In this document: positions 48,302 through 56,269 of the stretch, in pieces | How positions within the stretch are numbered: the stretch's first letter is position 1 | Layout: each line of letters opens with the position of its first letter | Source: Weizmannia acidilactici | Lineage (GTDB): Bacteria; Bacillota; Bacilli; Bacillales; Bacillaceae_C | Length of the DNA stretch: 64,000 nt | Assembly (NCBI RefSeq): GCF_008974185.1 | Contig: NZ_BKZP01000013.1 | Location: 1-64,000, forward strand | Direction of reading: 5' to 3' | The notes under the pieces: model-generated | Database searches by the model: none | The model's input: the letters and a program-made list of their open reading frames with translations, nothing else | What the model was told of the DNA's origin: nothing | Program-made: the position numbers and the translations under genes

Positions 48302-48655
48302 ATGCCACGTGTAAAAGGCGGTACAGTAACCCGCAGACGACGCAAAAAAATCATTAAATTAGCAAAAGGTTATTATGGTTCGAAACACACTTTATATAAA
48401 GTTGCCAACCAGCAAGTGATGAAATCCTATATGTATGCGTATCGCGACCGTCGCCAGAAAAAACGCGATTTCCGCAAACTTTGGATTACACGTATCAATG
48501 CTGCTGCAAGAATCAACGGCCTTTCCTACAGCCGTTTAATGCACGGCTTGAAACTGGCCGGTATCGAAGTCAACCGCAAAATGCTTGCCGACCTTGCTGT
48601 TACCGACGAAAAAGCATTTGCTGAACTGGCAAACAAAGCAAAAGCAGCGTTGTAA
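48302..48655 (+). CDS. rplT: Ribosomal protein L20
   Basis: 50S assembly protein of 117 residues, needed early in subunit assembly and autoregulator of this operon. The N-terminal basic tail ([19 protein letters not shown]) inserts in 23S rRNA; the C-terminal globular domain ([20 protein letters not shown]) binds RNA. AGGAGG precedes the ATG. Confidence 0.98.
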   Translation: MPRVKGGTVTRRRRKKIIKLAKGYYGSKHTLYKVANQQVMKSYMYAYRDRRQKKRDFRKLWITRINAAARINGLSYSRLMHGLKLAGIEVNRKMLADLAVTDEKAFAELANKAKAAL

Positions 48656-48663
48656 TGAAAAAT

Positions 48664-48699
48664 GGGGCCTCCAATCCGGGTTGGGGGCTCTATTTTTTA
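48664..48699 (+). terminator. Intrinsic terminator after rplT
   Basis: GGGGCCTCCAA pairs with TTGGGGGCTC, then TATTTTTT. Confidence 0.75.
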
Positions 48700-48857
48700 A
48701 AATCAAAGATACCCTTATGCGTATTTAGGTACCAATCCATTGATATTTTGGGAAATTTCGTGGATATATTTAAAAATCCACGGATAAAACAGAAGCCGAA
48801 GTCGGGTTATTTGTTCTTCGTTGATCATTTTTAAGGGGAATACTTCGGTTTTTCCAC

Positions 48858-48893
48858 AAAAAGGGGCAGGCGCCCCCAAAGTTGCCGCCTGCC
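48858..48893 (-). terminator. Terminator of the 57-aa minus-strand ORF
   Basis: On the minus strand GGCAGGCG pairs with CGCCTGCC and is followed by CCTTTTT. Confidence 0.75.
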
Positions 48894-48900
48894 ATCTAAA

Positions 48901-49074
48901 TTATAAATTTTCCGTCTGTTGTTTAATTTCTTCTTCGTTTAAAATGGCGTTTACCGCCTCCAAGTTGGCATGCTCATCAACGGATTCACCCGGCGGATAT
49001 TCATTCAAGTCGGTTGCAATTGAAACTTCTGGGGTTGCCGGGATTTCCGGATGTTTTTTGCGAAATTTTTTCAT
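48901..49074 (-). CDS. Small acidic protein, 57 residues, unknown
   Basis: The minus-strand ORF begins MKKFRKKHPEIPATPEVS and ends NEEEIKQQTENL. It is basic at the first ten residues, then acidic and helix-prone, with no membrane segment. The ATG is preceded by AAAGGGGGGG and a clear terminator follows its stop, so it has the anatomy of an independent gene. I do not recognise a family. It lies between rplT and the dUTPase gene, where B. subtilis carries ysdA/ysdB. A plus-strand frame over the same bases (48821-49096) is a shadow. Confidence 0.68.
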   Translation of the reverse strand: MKKFRKKHPEIPATPEVSIATDLNEYPPGESVDEHANLEAVNAILNEEEIKQQTENL

Positions 49075-49218
49075 GAAACCCCCCCTTTACGTTTAATGTG
49101 AGAAAAATTTTTCTTTTGTACATTTATAAACAGTAAAAGCTGGTCTTATTTTGTTATAATCATCATGGAGATATGCCTCCGCGTAATAAACAAAGCTTAA
49201 AAAGGAGCAGTGTCGGCA

Positions 49219-49665
49219 TTGGACTATCATTTAAAAGTAAAATTATTGCATCAAGACGCGCAGTTGCCGCAAAGGGCCAATCTAGGCGATGCGGGGCTGG
49301 ATTTGTTTTCCATTGAAGAAAAAGTCATTGCACCGGGAGAGGCGGAGCTGATCCGCACCGGCATCAGTATTGAACTTCCCCACGGAACAGAGGCCCAGGT
49401 CAGGCCTAGAAGCGGGTTGGCCTTAAAACATGCCGTCACGGTTTTAAACAGCCCGGGTACAATCGATGAAGGTTACAGAGGAGAAATTAAAGTGATTTTG
49501 ATCAATCATGGAAAAAAGGCATTCAAAGTCGAAAAAAATATGAGGATTGCCCAGATGGTTATCGCACCGGTTGCTTCTGTGGTTGTCAGCCGGGTTGAAG
49601 CATTGACAGATTCGGAAAGGGGAGAAGGGGGATTTGGATCCTCGGGCCTTACCCGTTTCAATTAA
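49219..49665 (+). CDS. dut: Deoxyuridine triphosphate nucleotidohydrolase (dUTPase)
   Basis: Hydrolyses dUTP to dUMP and pyrophosphate, keeping uracil out of DNA. About 148 residues of the trimeric dUTPase fold. Motif 1 GDAGLDLFS, motif 2 RPRSGLALK, motif 3 [14 protein letters not shown] and the glycine-rich motif 5 EGGFGSSG at the C-terminus are all present, so it should be active. The TTG at 49219 has AAAGGAG at 11 bases; a GTG at 49210 is too close to that site. Location between L20 and YsdC is unlike B. subtilis, so it may have been acquired or relocated. Confidence 0.93.
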   Translation: MDYHLKVKLLHQDAQLPQRANLGDAGLDLFSIEEKVIAPGEAELIRTGISIELPHGTEAQVRPRSGLALKHAVTVLNSPGTIDEGYRGEIKVILINHGKKAFKVEKNMRIAQMVIAPVASVVVSRVEALTDSERGEGGFGSSGLTRFN

Positions 49666-49770
49666 CAAAATTCATATCTTTCTAATTTAAAGCGCCGGCG
49701 GAGTATTTTAACGAAATTTTAATCTGGATAGGTTATAATGATGCCCTATTATAAAAATTAATTGTAGTTA

Positions 49771-50994
49771 ATGGGGCATAATATGCAAGTGACTATTCAT
49801 TTTATTAAAAATAAGATATTTGAGCTAAGTACAATCTTATGTTTTGTTTTGCCGCCGGCAGGCATATTTTTTATGCTGGTTTTAAGCTTGGCAGCACTGT
49901 ACAGCCATATAAAAAATAAACGGCTGTTTCCTTTTTCTTTCATATCCTTATTCTTCCTCTGCCTTTTGGTTTCAACCGTCGGGGCAGCATTACAAATGGC
50001 AAAGCCGTTTCTTTTCATTGAAAGCTTGAGGGTTCTTTTATACTGGGGAATTTATCTTAAAGTTATGGACACCGGCACAAGTGATAAGTTCAGGTTTTTC
50101 CGGTGGATCGTCATTGGCTGCGGCATATATGACATTTTAATTGGGTGGGTTCCCAAGCTGTTATCCGGGGAACCGGTACTCGCATTTCTAACCGGGACAG
50201 AATTGTTAGGTTACAAAAACTACAACAGACTGATCGGCAGTACCTACAATCCGAATTTTACGATGTTTCTGCTGCTGTTGGGGATCGCTTTTCTTTTTGC
50301 CGAAATGCTTGAGAATGCGGGCAAGAAACGTTGGAAAAGTTTCATTTGGAAAGTATTGCCGCTTTTCATTTTAAGCAAAGGGGTATTTGACACTGGATCG
50401 AGGGCCGGCGTTGTGGCAATGATTTGCATATATCTCATCTTCTTTTTCAGGCTGAATAGAGGCGTTTTTATTGCTGGCCTTATTTTCATTACGGCAGGAG
50501 CAAGAAAACTCACAACATTTATTCCGAGAAATCAATCAATTGCCGGTTCATTTTGGGACAGGGAAAAAATTTGGCTCCATTCCTTTGAACTTTGGGAAAA
50601 CCATTTTCTATTTGGAACAACGCCAATTGGTTTTGAGCAGGTGTATGCCAGCCTGTTCCATAAAGATATTTTTCATGCTCATGATATTTTCATCGGATTA
50701 TTTGTAGAATACGGGGTGATTGGCGGGATTGCTTTTTTGGCCGTATTCTTGATGGCGGCCTGCAAATTAAGTATGTTATTTTTTGTTAAAAAAAATTATA
50801 GATATTTAAATATCTTTCTTCTCAGCCTGCCGATCATTGTCTTGACCGGGTTTTTGGACGAACCGGTTTTTTCTCCCCAAATCGGCCTGCTGGCAGTTGT
50901 GCTTTTGTCGTATTGGGAGTGGTATACAAAATCGATGCATGTCCCGTTGAACATAAATTTAATAAAAAAAATTACTGTCCAATCCAAGAATTAA
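49771..50994 (+). CDS. O-antigen ligase/polymerase-like membrane protein
   Basis: A 407-residue polytopic protein with about ten hydrophobic helices. The segment HAHDIFIGLFVEYGVIGGIA (about residues 301-320) resembles the Wzy_C/O-antigen ligase motif, where a histidine-containing loop precedes a G-rich helix. In Gram-positives such proteins polymerise or transfer surface polysaccharides. No glycosyltransferase or flippase genes are beside it, so it is an orphan. The base composition is more A+T-rich than its neighbours, suggesting transfer. No strong ribosome site precedes the ATG; a second in-frame ATG is at 49783. A terminator follows. Confidence 0.72.
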   Translation: MGHNMQVTIHFIKNKIFELSTILCFVLPPAGIFFMLVLSLAALYSHIKNKRLFPFSFISLFFLCLLVSTVGAALQMAKPFLFIESLRVLLYWGIYLKVMDTGTSDKFRFFRWIVIGCGIYDILIGWVPKLLSGEPVLAFLTGTELLGYKNYNRLIGSTYNPNFTMFLLLLGIAFLFAEMLENAGKKRWKSFIWKVLPLFILSKGVFDTGSRAGVVAMICIYLIFFFRLNRGVFIAGLIFITAGARKLTTFIPRNQSIAGSFWDREKIWLHSFELWENHFLFGTTPIGFEQVYASLFHKDIFHAHDIFIGLFVEYGVIGGIAFLAVFLMAACKLSMLFFVKKNYRYLNIFLLSLPIIVLTGFLDEPVFSPQIGLLAVVLLSYWEWYTKSMHVPLNINLIKKITVQSKN

Positions 50995-51004
50995 TCTGGA
51001 CATT

Positions 51005-51042
51005 CATGAAACATCAGCTGCTTAAGAAAGCTGATGTTTTTT
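51005..51042 (+). terminator. Intrinsic terminator after the ligase-like gene
   Basis: AAACATCAGC pairs with GCTGATGTTT followed by T residues. Confidence 0.85.
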
Positions 51043-51083
51043 ACACTTTCATCGATTTCCATTATAATGGACATTGAATATAA

Positions 51084-52190
51084 ATGAACATGGGGGGATA
51101 CCGATTAGCACAATTAGATGAGACGCTGTCCATGCTGAAAGAGTTGACCGATGCAAAGGGAATTGCCGGCAATGAAAGAGAAGTGCGCGCCGTTATCAAA
51201 AAATATATAGAGCCGTATTCCGATGAACTGGACACCGACGGGCTCGGGAGCCTGATTGCGAAAAAAACGGGCCGGGTGGATGGGCCGAAAATCATGATCG
51301 CCGGCCATATGGATGAAGTCGGCTTCATGGTTACAAAAATTGACGAGAAAGGGTTCCTCCGTTTCCAAACGGTCGGCGGCTGGTGGTCGCAGGTCATGCT
51401 TGCCCAGCGCGTAACCGTTGTGACGGATAAAGGCGATATTACAGGTGTGATCGGTTCGAAGCCGCCGCATATTTTACCGCCGGAAGCACGGAAAAAACCG
51501 TACGAAATCAAAGATATGTTTATTGACATCGGAGCGACAAGCTGCGAAGAAGCACTTGAATGGGGCGTCAAACCGGGCGACATGGTCGTGCCATATTTTG
51601 AATTCACCGTTATGAAAAATGAAAAGATGCTGCTCGCCAAGGCTTGGGATAACCGCATTGGATGCGCCGTTGTCATTGACGTGCTGAAAAATCTGCAAAA
51701 AGAAAACCATCCGAATGTCGTTTACGGAGTCACAAATGTCCAGGAAGAAGTCGGTCTTCGCGGCGCCAAAACGGCGGCGAACAAAGTCAAACCGGACATC
51801 GCCTTTGCACTCGATGTCGGCATTGCAGGCGATACGCCGGGAATCAGCGAAAAAGAAGCGCTCAGCAAAATGGGCAAAGGGCCGCAAATTGTTATTTACG
51901 ATGCTTCAATGGTGTCCCATAAAGGCTTGCGTGATACCGTTGTGAAAGTTGCCGAAGAGTTAAATATCCCGTACCAATATGAATCAATTCCGGGTGGCGG
52001 CACGGATGCCGGTTCCATCCATCTGGTCGGCAGCGGGATTCCGTCCTTGGCCGTGACGATTGCGACGCGCTACATCCATTCGCATGCCGCCATGCTCCAC
52101 CGGGATGATTACGAAAATACGGTAAAATTGATGACCGAAGTGATTAAACGTCTCGACCGCAAAATAGTAGATCAAATTATTTTTGGATGA
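51084..52190 (+). CDS. ysdC: M42 family metallopeptidase YsdC
   Basis: Dinuclear metal aminopeptidase (glutamyl aminopeptidase/endoglucanase-like family), a self-compartmentalising dodecamer in studied members. Metal ligands lie in [28 protein letters not shown] (catalytic glutamates), LDVGIAGD and YIHSHAAM. Length 368 from the first ATG. The family start would fall at a TTA codon at 51105, seven bases after a G6 tract, so the real start is uncertain: ATGs at 51084 and 51090 are in frame but have poor ribosome sites. Syntenic with B. subtilis ysdC downstream of rplT. Confidence 0.92.
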   Translation: MNMGGYRLAQLDETLSMLKELTDAKGIAGNEREVRAVIKKYIEPYSDELDTDGLGSLIAKKTGRVDGPKIMIAGHMDEVGFMVTKIDEKGFLRFQTVGGWWSQVMLAQRVTVVTDKGDITGVIGSKPPHILPPEARKKPYEIKDMFIDIGATSCEEALEWGVKPGDMVVPYFEFTVMKNEKMLLAKAWDNRIGCAVVIDVLKNLQKENHPNVVYGVTNVQEEVGLRGAKTAANKVKPDIAFALDVGIAGDTPGISEKEALSKMGKGPQIVIYDASMVSHKGLRDTVVKVAEELNIPYQYESIPGGGTDAGSIHLVGSGIPSLAVTIATRYIHSHAAMLHRDDYENTVKLMTEVIKRLDRKIVDQIIFG

Positions 52191-52454
52191 AAGTTATAAG
52201 TCGGGCACTTTTTCTTGTCCGGTTTTTCTGTATGCGGCGTGGAAACAGGGAATCTCCCAAAAAAGCTTGTTTTTACAAGGTATTCCGCCCTTAAAATAAT
52301 TTATTGGCGAAAAGCTGCCAAAATATCGGCGGTACAGCAAAAGATAGCGGCAGGGGATATTTGTCCCCCAAGTTTTTAGCTAAAATCATTGGAAGATTCC
52401 CTGCAAAAAGATATACAATTTGAGAAAGAGTATACATAAAAAGGGGGACGCGCC
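52191..52454 (+). other. Spacer between ysdC and the Gfo/Idh gene
   Basis: About 260 bases without an ORF. A weak stem CGGGCA/TGTCCGG near 52202-52226 with a T-run may end ysdC transcription. No other recognisable element. Confidence 0.4.
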
Positions 52455-53492
52455 ATGCCACTTACAATTGCTTACATCGGATTTGGCAAAAGCACAAACC
52501 GTTATCATTTGCCTTATGTTTTGATCCGGGACTCCATTCGGGTGAAATCCATTTATAATCGTGAACGGAAACCGGAACTTGAACAACAATACGAAGGAAG
52601 AGGAATCTTTTTTACTAACCAAATTGAAGACATACTGAATGACGGGGACATTCAAATGGTGTCCATTTGCACGCCTCCCGATTCCCACTACGAATATGCG
52701 AAACTTTGCCTGGAAGCCGGGAAACATATCCTTGTCGAAAAACCTTTTTGCACAACAAAAAAAGAAGCTGAGGAGATCACAGCACTGGCAAAAGAAAAAG
52801 GGCTGGTTGCGATGCCCTATCAAAACCGGCGATTTGACGGGGATTTTCTCGCCGTGAAAGAAGTGCTCCAAAGCGGAAAAATCGGCGGACTCGTCGAAAT
52901 TGAATCGCATTTTGATTATTATAGGCCGGATGCGCCAAGTGCCCCCGGAAAGTATTATGAAGGGGCATTGTACGGCCTCGGTGTCCATACGATTGACCAG
53001 ATGATTTCGTTGTTCGGGCGCCCGCACCATGCTGCCTATGATATCCGTTCGGTACGGAACACAGAAAATCCGGACGACCTGTATGAAGTCCAGCTTTTCT
53101 ATGATAATTTTAAAGCTATTGTGAAAACGAGCCACCTTGTGCTCGACCCATATCCGAAATGGATTCTCCACGGCACGAAAGGGAGCTTTATCAAATATGG
53201 CATTGACCAGCAGGAAACATGCCTGAAAGCTGGGAAAATGCCGGGCAGCGAAAATTTTGGGGTGGATCCGGAAGAAGCATATGGTAAACTTACTTACATC
53301 GATGCGGAAGGAAACATCGTGGAAGAAACAGTGCCGACACCGCAAGGCGATTACGGCCGCATCTATGACCTAATGTATGAGAGTATAATCAACGGTGCCG
53401 AAAAACTTGTCCGCGATGAGGAATTACTAGCCAACATGGAAATTTTGGAAAGGGGCTTTGAACAGCCGAGCCCAAGCGTGATTAAATTGTGA
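52455..53492 (+). CDS. Gfo/Idh/MocA family oxidoreductase
   Basis: A 345-residue NAD(P)-dependent sugar or inositol dehydrogenase-like protein. The N-terminal Rossmann fold starts LTIAYIGFGKSTNRYH, where the usual GxGxxG is degraded to GFGKST; the family motif VEKPFC (catalytic lysine) is at about residues 95-100. The C-terminal alpha/beta domain has GVHTIDQM, which provides the active-site aspartate/histidine. It is closest in type to E. coli YdgJ-like proteins; substrate unknown. AAAAGGGGG precedes the ATG. No sugar transporter is nearby. Confidence 0.87.
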   Translation: MPLTIAYIGFGKSTNRYHLPYVLIRDSIRVKSIYNRERKPELEQQYEGRGIFFTNQIEDILNDGDIQMVSICTPPDSHYEYAKLCLEAGKHILVEKPFCTTKKEAEEITALAKEKGLVAMPYQNRRFDGDFLAVKEVLQSGKIGGLVEIESHFDYYRPDAPSAPGKYYEGALYGLGVHTIDQMISLFGRPHHAAYDIRSVRNTENPDDLYEVQLFYDNFKAIVKTSHLVLDPYPKWILHGTKGSFIKYGIDQQETCLKAGKMPGSENFGVDPEEAYGKLTYIDAEGNIVEETVPTPQGDYGRIYDLMYESIINGAEKLVRDEELLANMEILERGFEQPSPSVIKL

Positions 53493-53499
53493 TATAAAA

Positions 53500-53785
53500 G
53501 GGGCTGTCCAAAAAGCCCCTTTAAGCAGAAATTTTATTTAAATGACCTTTATAAAGCTTCTAAGAACTGTTTCAGGAGTATTATTTTCCTCAAACGGTCG
53601 TGAGTAAGCTTCTCAAAACCATTTTATTAGGAAAGTTTTGCTCAAACGGTCGTGAGTAAGCTTCTCAAAACCATTTTATTAGGAAAGTTTTGCTCAAACG
53701 GTCTTGAGTAAACTTCCCAGAACCATTTTCACGGGAAAATTTTAGCCCACTAAGTTCAGTTTACCGACTTTTGGGACAGCACCCC
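53500..53785. repeat. 290-bp element: CTGTCC-type terminal inverted repeats with 52-bp tandem repeats
   Basis: The left end GGGGCTGTCCAAAAAG (53500-53515) is mirrored by ACTTTTGGGACAGCACCCC at the right end (about 53767-53785). Between them a 52-base unit starting CTCAAACGGTCGTGAGTAAG repeats at 53589, 53641 and 53693, with a diverged partial unit before (from about 53553). The first two full units are nearly identical; the third is diverged. Each unit can fold through GGT-TGAG/CTCA-ACC. No ORF. The same CTGTCCCAAAAGTCGGTAAA end occurs at 5.44 kb. Confidence 0.78.
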
Positions 53786-53796
53786 GGGCTCCCCGG

Positions 53797-54009
53797 CTAC
53801 GCCTGTTTCAGCCCATGCTCGAGCGTTTCCAGCATCATTTTCTTTTCGTTTGCATCCGCATTGTTCCAAATCACTTCAAACAGGACGCCAAGCCCCGGCA
53901 GCATTTTTTCTTCACCTCTTTGAATGGCATCCACAATCGTATCTTCCAGCTGTTTCTGTGTGTCCCCGCTTACGTTATGGATGACAGCTTTCCGCAAATC
54001 CAAATTCAT
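53797..54009 (-). CDS. sspI: Small acid-soluble spore protein I
   Basis: A 70-residue minor spore core protein, B. subtilis SspI being 71 residues. It begins [18 protein letters not shown] and ends [11 protein letters not shown], the family pattern. The minus-strand ATG at 54009 follows AAAGGAGTGCC; an in-frame ATG at 54027 overlaps that site. Expression in the forespore is expected from the family. Divergent from the rRNA/tRNA methylase gene, as in B. subtilis (sspI-ysgA). Confidence 0.93.
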   Translation of the reverse strand: MNLDLRKAVIHNVSGDTQKQLEDTIVDAIQRGEEKMLPGLGVLFEVIWNNADANEKKMMLETLEHGLKQA

Positions 54010-54113
54010 CACAGGCACTCCTTTCATCCAAATTCAATGGTAGCATTTCACAAGCCCGCTGTTTTTATGTATACTATTTCAAGATATAACTTTGATATGA
54101 GGGAGCAGGTACG

Positions 54114-54869
54114 GTGAAATTCATTCAATCCTTGCAAAACCCGCAAGTGAAACATTGGAAAAAACTCAGCACGAAAAAAGAACGCGGAAAAACGTTTACC
54201 TATTTGCTGGAAGGATTCCATCCGGTCGAAGAAGCGCTGAAAGAAAAAGTTGTGCTTGAAATCATACTTGGAGAAGGCGTCACAATGCCGGATTCTTGGG
54301 ATATCGAAGGGCTGCCCGTTACAACGGTGGCGCATGAAATCAGCAAAGCCCTTGCCAATACGGAAACAAGCCAAGGCATTTTTGCCGTGTGCCGGATGAA
54401 GAAACAGCCGTCCAAAATCATCGGCAAACGTTTCCTGCTCATTGATGCCGTCCAGGATCCCGGCAATATCGGCACGATGATCCGTACAGCCGACGCCGCC
54501 GGGTTTGATGCCGTAATTTTAGGGAAAGGCTCTGCTGAAGCGTACAGCCCGAAAGTTTTGCGCGCCGCACAAGGGAGCCATCTGCATGTCGACCTGTTAA
54601 AGGGCGATTTAAACATGTGGATCGAAAAACTGAAGGAAGCGGACGTTCCGGTTTACGGGACAGCGCTTGATAATGGCGTTTCTTACCGTGAAGTGGATCC
54701 TGGGGACTCGTTTGCCATCCTTGTCGGCAATGAAGGAAGTGGTGTAAATCCGGATTTGCTCGCCAAAACCGAACAAAACTTATACATCCCGATTTTCGGC
54801 AAAAGCGAATCGCTGAACGTCGCAGTTGCTGCCGGGATTTTGATGTACGATTTTGCAATGCGTGACTAA
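54114..54869 (+). CDS. ysgA: TrmH family RNA methyltransferase, YsgA-like
   Basis: SpoU/TrmH-class 2'-O-ribose methyltransferase of 251 residues. N-terminal substrate-binding domain (KERGKTFTYLLEGFHPVEEAL) and the C-terminal knotted SPOUT domain with motif 1 DPGNIGTMIRTADAAGFDAV, motif 2 ILVGNEGSGVN and motif 3 IPIFGKSESLNVAVAAGI. It modifies rRNA or tRNA; the site is unknown. GTG start preceded by GGGAGCAGG. Confidence 0.93.
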   Translation: MKFIQSLQNPQVKHWKKLSTKKERGKTFTYLLEGFHPVEEALKEKVVLEIILGEGVTMPDSWDIEGLPVTTVAHEISKALANTETSQGIFAVCRMKKQPSKIIGKRFLLIDAVQDPGNIGTMIRTADAAGFDAVILGKGSAEAYSPKVLRAAQGSHLHVDLLKGDLNMWIEKLKEADVPVYGTALDNGVSYREVDPGDSFAILVGNEGSGVNPDLLAKTEQNLYIPIFGKSESLNVAVAAGILMYDFAMRD

Positions 54870-54884
54870 AATTCTAAAATCCGT

Positions 54885-54913
54885 TTGAAATCCCGGGCGC
54901 ATCCCGCTATAAT
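54885..54913 (+). promoter_or_regulatory. Promoter of the pheST T-box leader
   Basis: TTGAAA at 54885-54890 and TATAAT at 54908-54913, spacing 17. Confidence 0.85.
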
Positions 54914-54924
54914 AAAAAATAACT

Positions 54925-55190
54925 GAAAAATGTCAAAAACAATGACAGGGAAAAGTAGCTTTATGCTCGCCATGCAGGGAAAAAATGCCGCAGACTGGAA
55001 GCATTTTTATGGGGAAATAAAGCGAAGTTCACCCCTCGAGTTGCCGCTTGGACCATTGCCTGTGCAATGTAAAGGCGGGACGGTGCAAAGCCGTTATCCC
55101 AATGAGTGAACATAATTTTATTATGTTAATTAGGGTGGTACCGCGATACATACAACCTCGTCCCTTTGCTTGGGGCGGGGTTTTTTAACG
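54925..55190 (+). ncRNA. T-box leader of pheST
   Basis: AGGGTGGTACCGCG at 55132-55145 is the T-box sequence. The specifier-loop AGTA is near 54955, and the likely specifier TTC (Phe) is at 55028-55030. A terminator with CTCGTCCC/GGGGCGGGG stem and T-run lies at about 55156-55187. Uncharged tRNA-Phe should promote readthrough into pheS. Confidence 0.93.
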
Positions 55191-55217
55191 CCCGAAAACT
55201 AAAGGAGGTACAGCATA

Positions 55218-56255
55218 ATGGAAGAAAGATTAAAAGAACTGCAAACTGAAGCCCTCGCCAAAATCGAAGAAGCGGCCGATTTAAAAACATTAAACGACAT
55301 TCGCGTTGCCTATCTCGGCAAAAAAGGGCCGATTACGGAAGTCCTGCGCGGGATGGGCAAATTATCGGCGGAAAAGCGGCCGAAAATGGGTGCGCTCGCC
55401 AATGCGGTAAGGGTTGCGATCCAAACCGGGATTGAAAAGAAACAGGTCGCTTTGGAAGCGGAAGCCATCGAAAAGCAACTGGCATCCGAAAAAATTGATG
55501 TCACGCTGCCGGGTCGCCCGGTAAAAACAGGAAACCAACATCCGCTTACAAAAGTCATCGAGGAAATTGAAGACTTGTTCATCGGGATGGGATACAAAAT
55601 TGCCGAAGGGCCGGAAGTGGAAACCGATTATTACAATTTCGAAGCGCTGAACTTGCCGAAAGGGCATCCGGCGCGTGATATGCAGGACACCTTTTATATT
55701 ACCGGGGAAATTTTGCTCAGGACCCATACGTCGCCGAACCAGGCAAGGACGCTTGAGAAGCATCATGGCAAAGGCCCTGTTAAAATCATCTGCCCGGGGA
55801 AAGTGTACCGACGCGATAACGACGATGCGACACATTCTCACCAGTTTATGCAGATTGAAGGGCTTGTCGTGGATGAAAACATCACCATGGCTGATTTAAA
55901 AGGCACCCTTGAAGTTTTTGCGAAAAAAATGTTCGGTGAAGACCGCGAAATCCGTCTGCGTCCGAGCTTTTTCCCGTTCACCGAACCATCTGTTGAAATG
56001 GATATTTCGTGCAAAATGTGCGGAGGGCACGGCTGCCATGTATGCAAAGGCACCGGCTGGATTGAAATTTTAGGGGCCGGCATGGTACATCCGCGCGTGT
56101 TAACAATGTCCGGATTTGATGCCGATAAGTACACTGGTTTTGCGTTCGGCATGGGGCCGGAGCGGATTGCGATGCTAAAATACGGCATCGATGACATCCG
56201 CCATTTCTATACGAACGATATCCGTTTCTTACAGCAGTTTTCCGTACAAGAATAA
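55218..56255 (+). CDS. pheS: Phenylalanyl-tRNA synthetase alpha subunit
   Basis: Catalytic subunit of the alpha2-beta2 PheRS. Its 345 residues include the N-terminal coiled coil ([17 protein letters not shown]), class II motif 2 region FRRDN-like ([17 protein letters not shown]) and motif 3 [34 protein letters not shown] cysteine cluster is typical for the bacterial alpha subunit. AAAGGAGG precedes the ATG. pheT follows after 14 bases. Confidence 0.98.
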   Translation: MEERLKELQTEALAKIEEAADLKTLNDIRVAYLGKKGPITEVLRGMGKLSAEKRPKMGALANAVRVAIQTGIEKKQVALEAEAIEKQLASEKIDVTLPGRPVKTGNQHPLTKVIEEIEDLFIGMGYKIAEGPEVETDYYNFEALNLPKGHPARDMQDTFYITGEILLRTHTSPNQARTLEKHHGKGPVKIICPGKVYRRDNDDATHSHQFMQIEGLVVDENITMADLKGTLEVFAKKMFGEDREIRLRPSFFPFTEPSVEMDISCKMCGGHGCHVCKGTGWIEILGAGMVHPRVLTMSGFDADKYTGFAFGMGPERIAMLKYGIDDIRHFYTNDIRFLQQFSVQE

Positions 56256-56269
56256 GGGAGGAATAAGCG

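Noticed and set aside
49771-50994. Capsule or exopolysaccharide cluster
   Set aside because: Only one polymerase/ligase-like gene is present; no glycosyltransferase, flippase or chain-length regulator next to it.
52386-53345. 319-residue minus-strand reading frame
   Set aside because: Antisense to the Gfo/Idh oxidoreductase gene, with no recognisable motif; a codon-bias shadow.
53589-53743. CRISPR array
   Set aside because: The 52-base units follow each other without spacers, and no cas genes are present.
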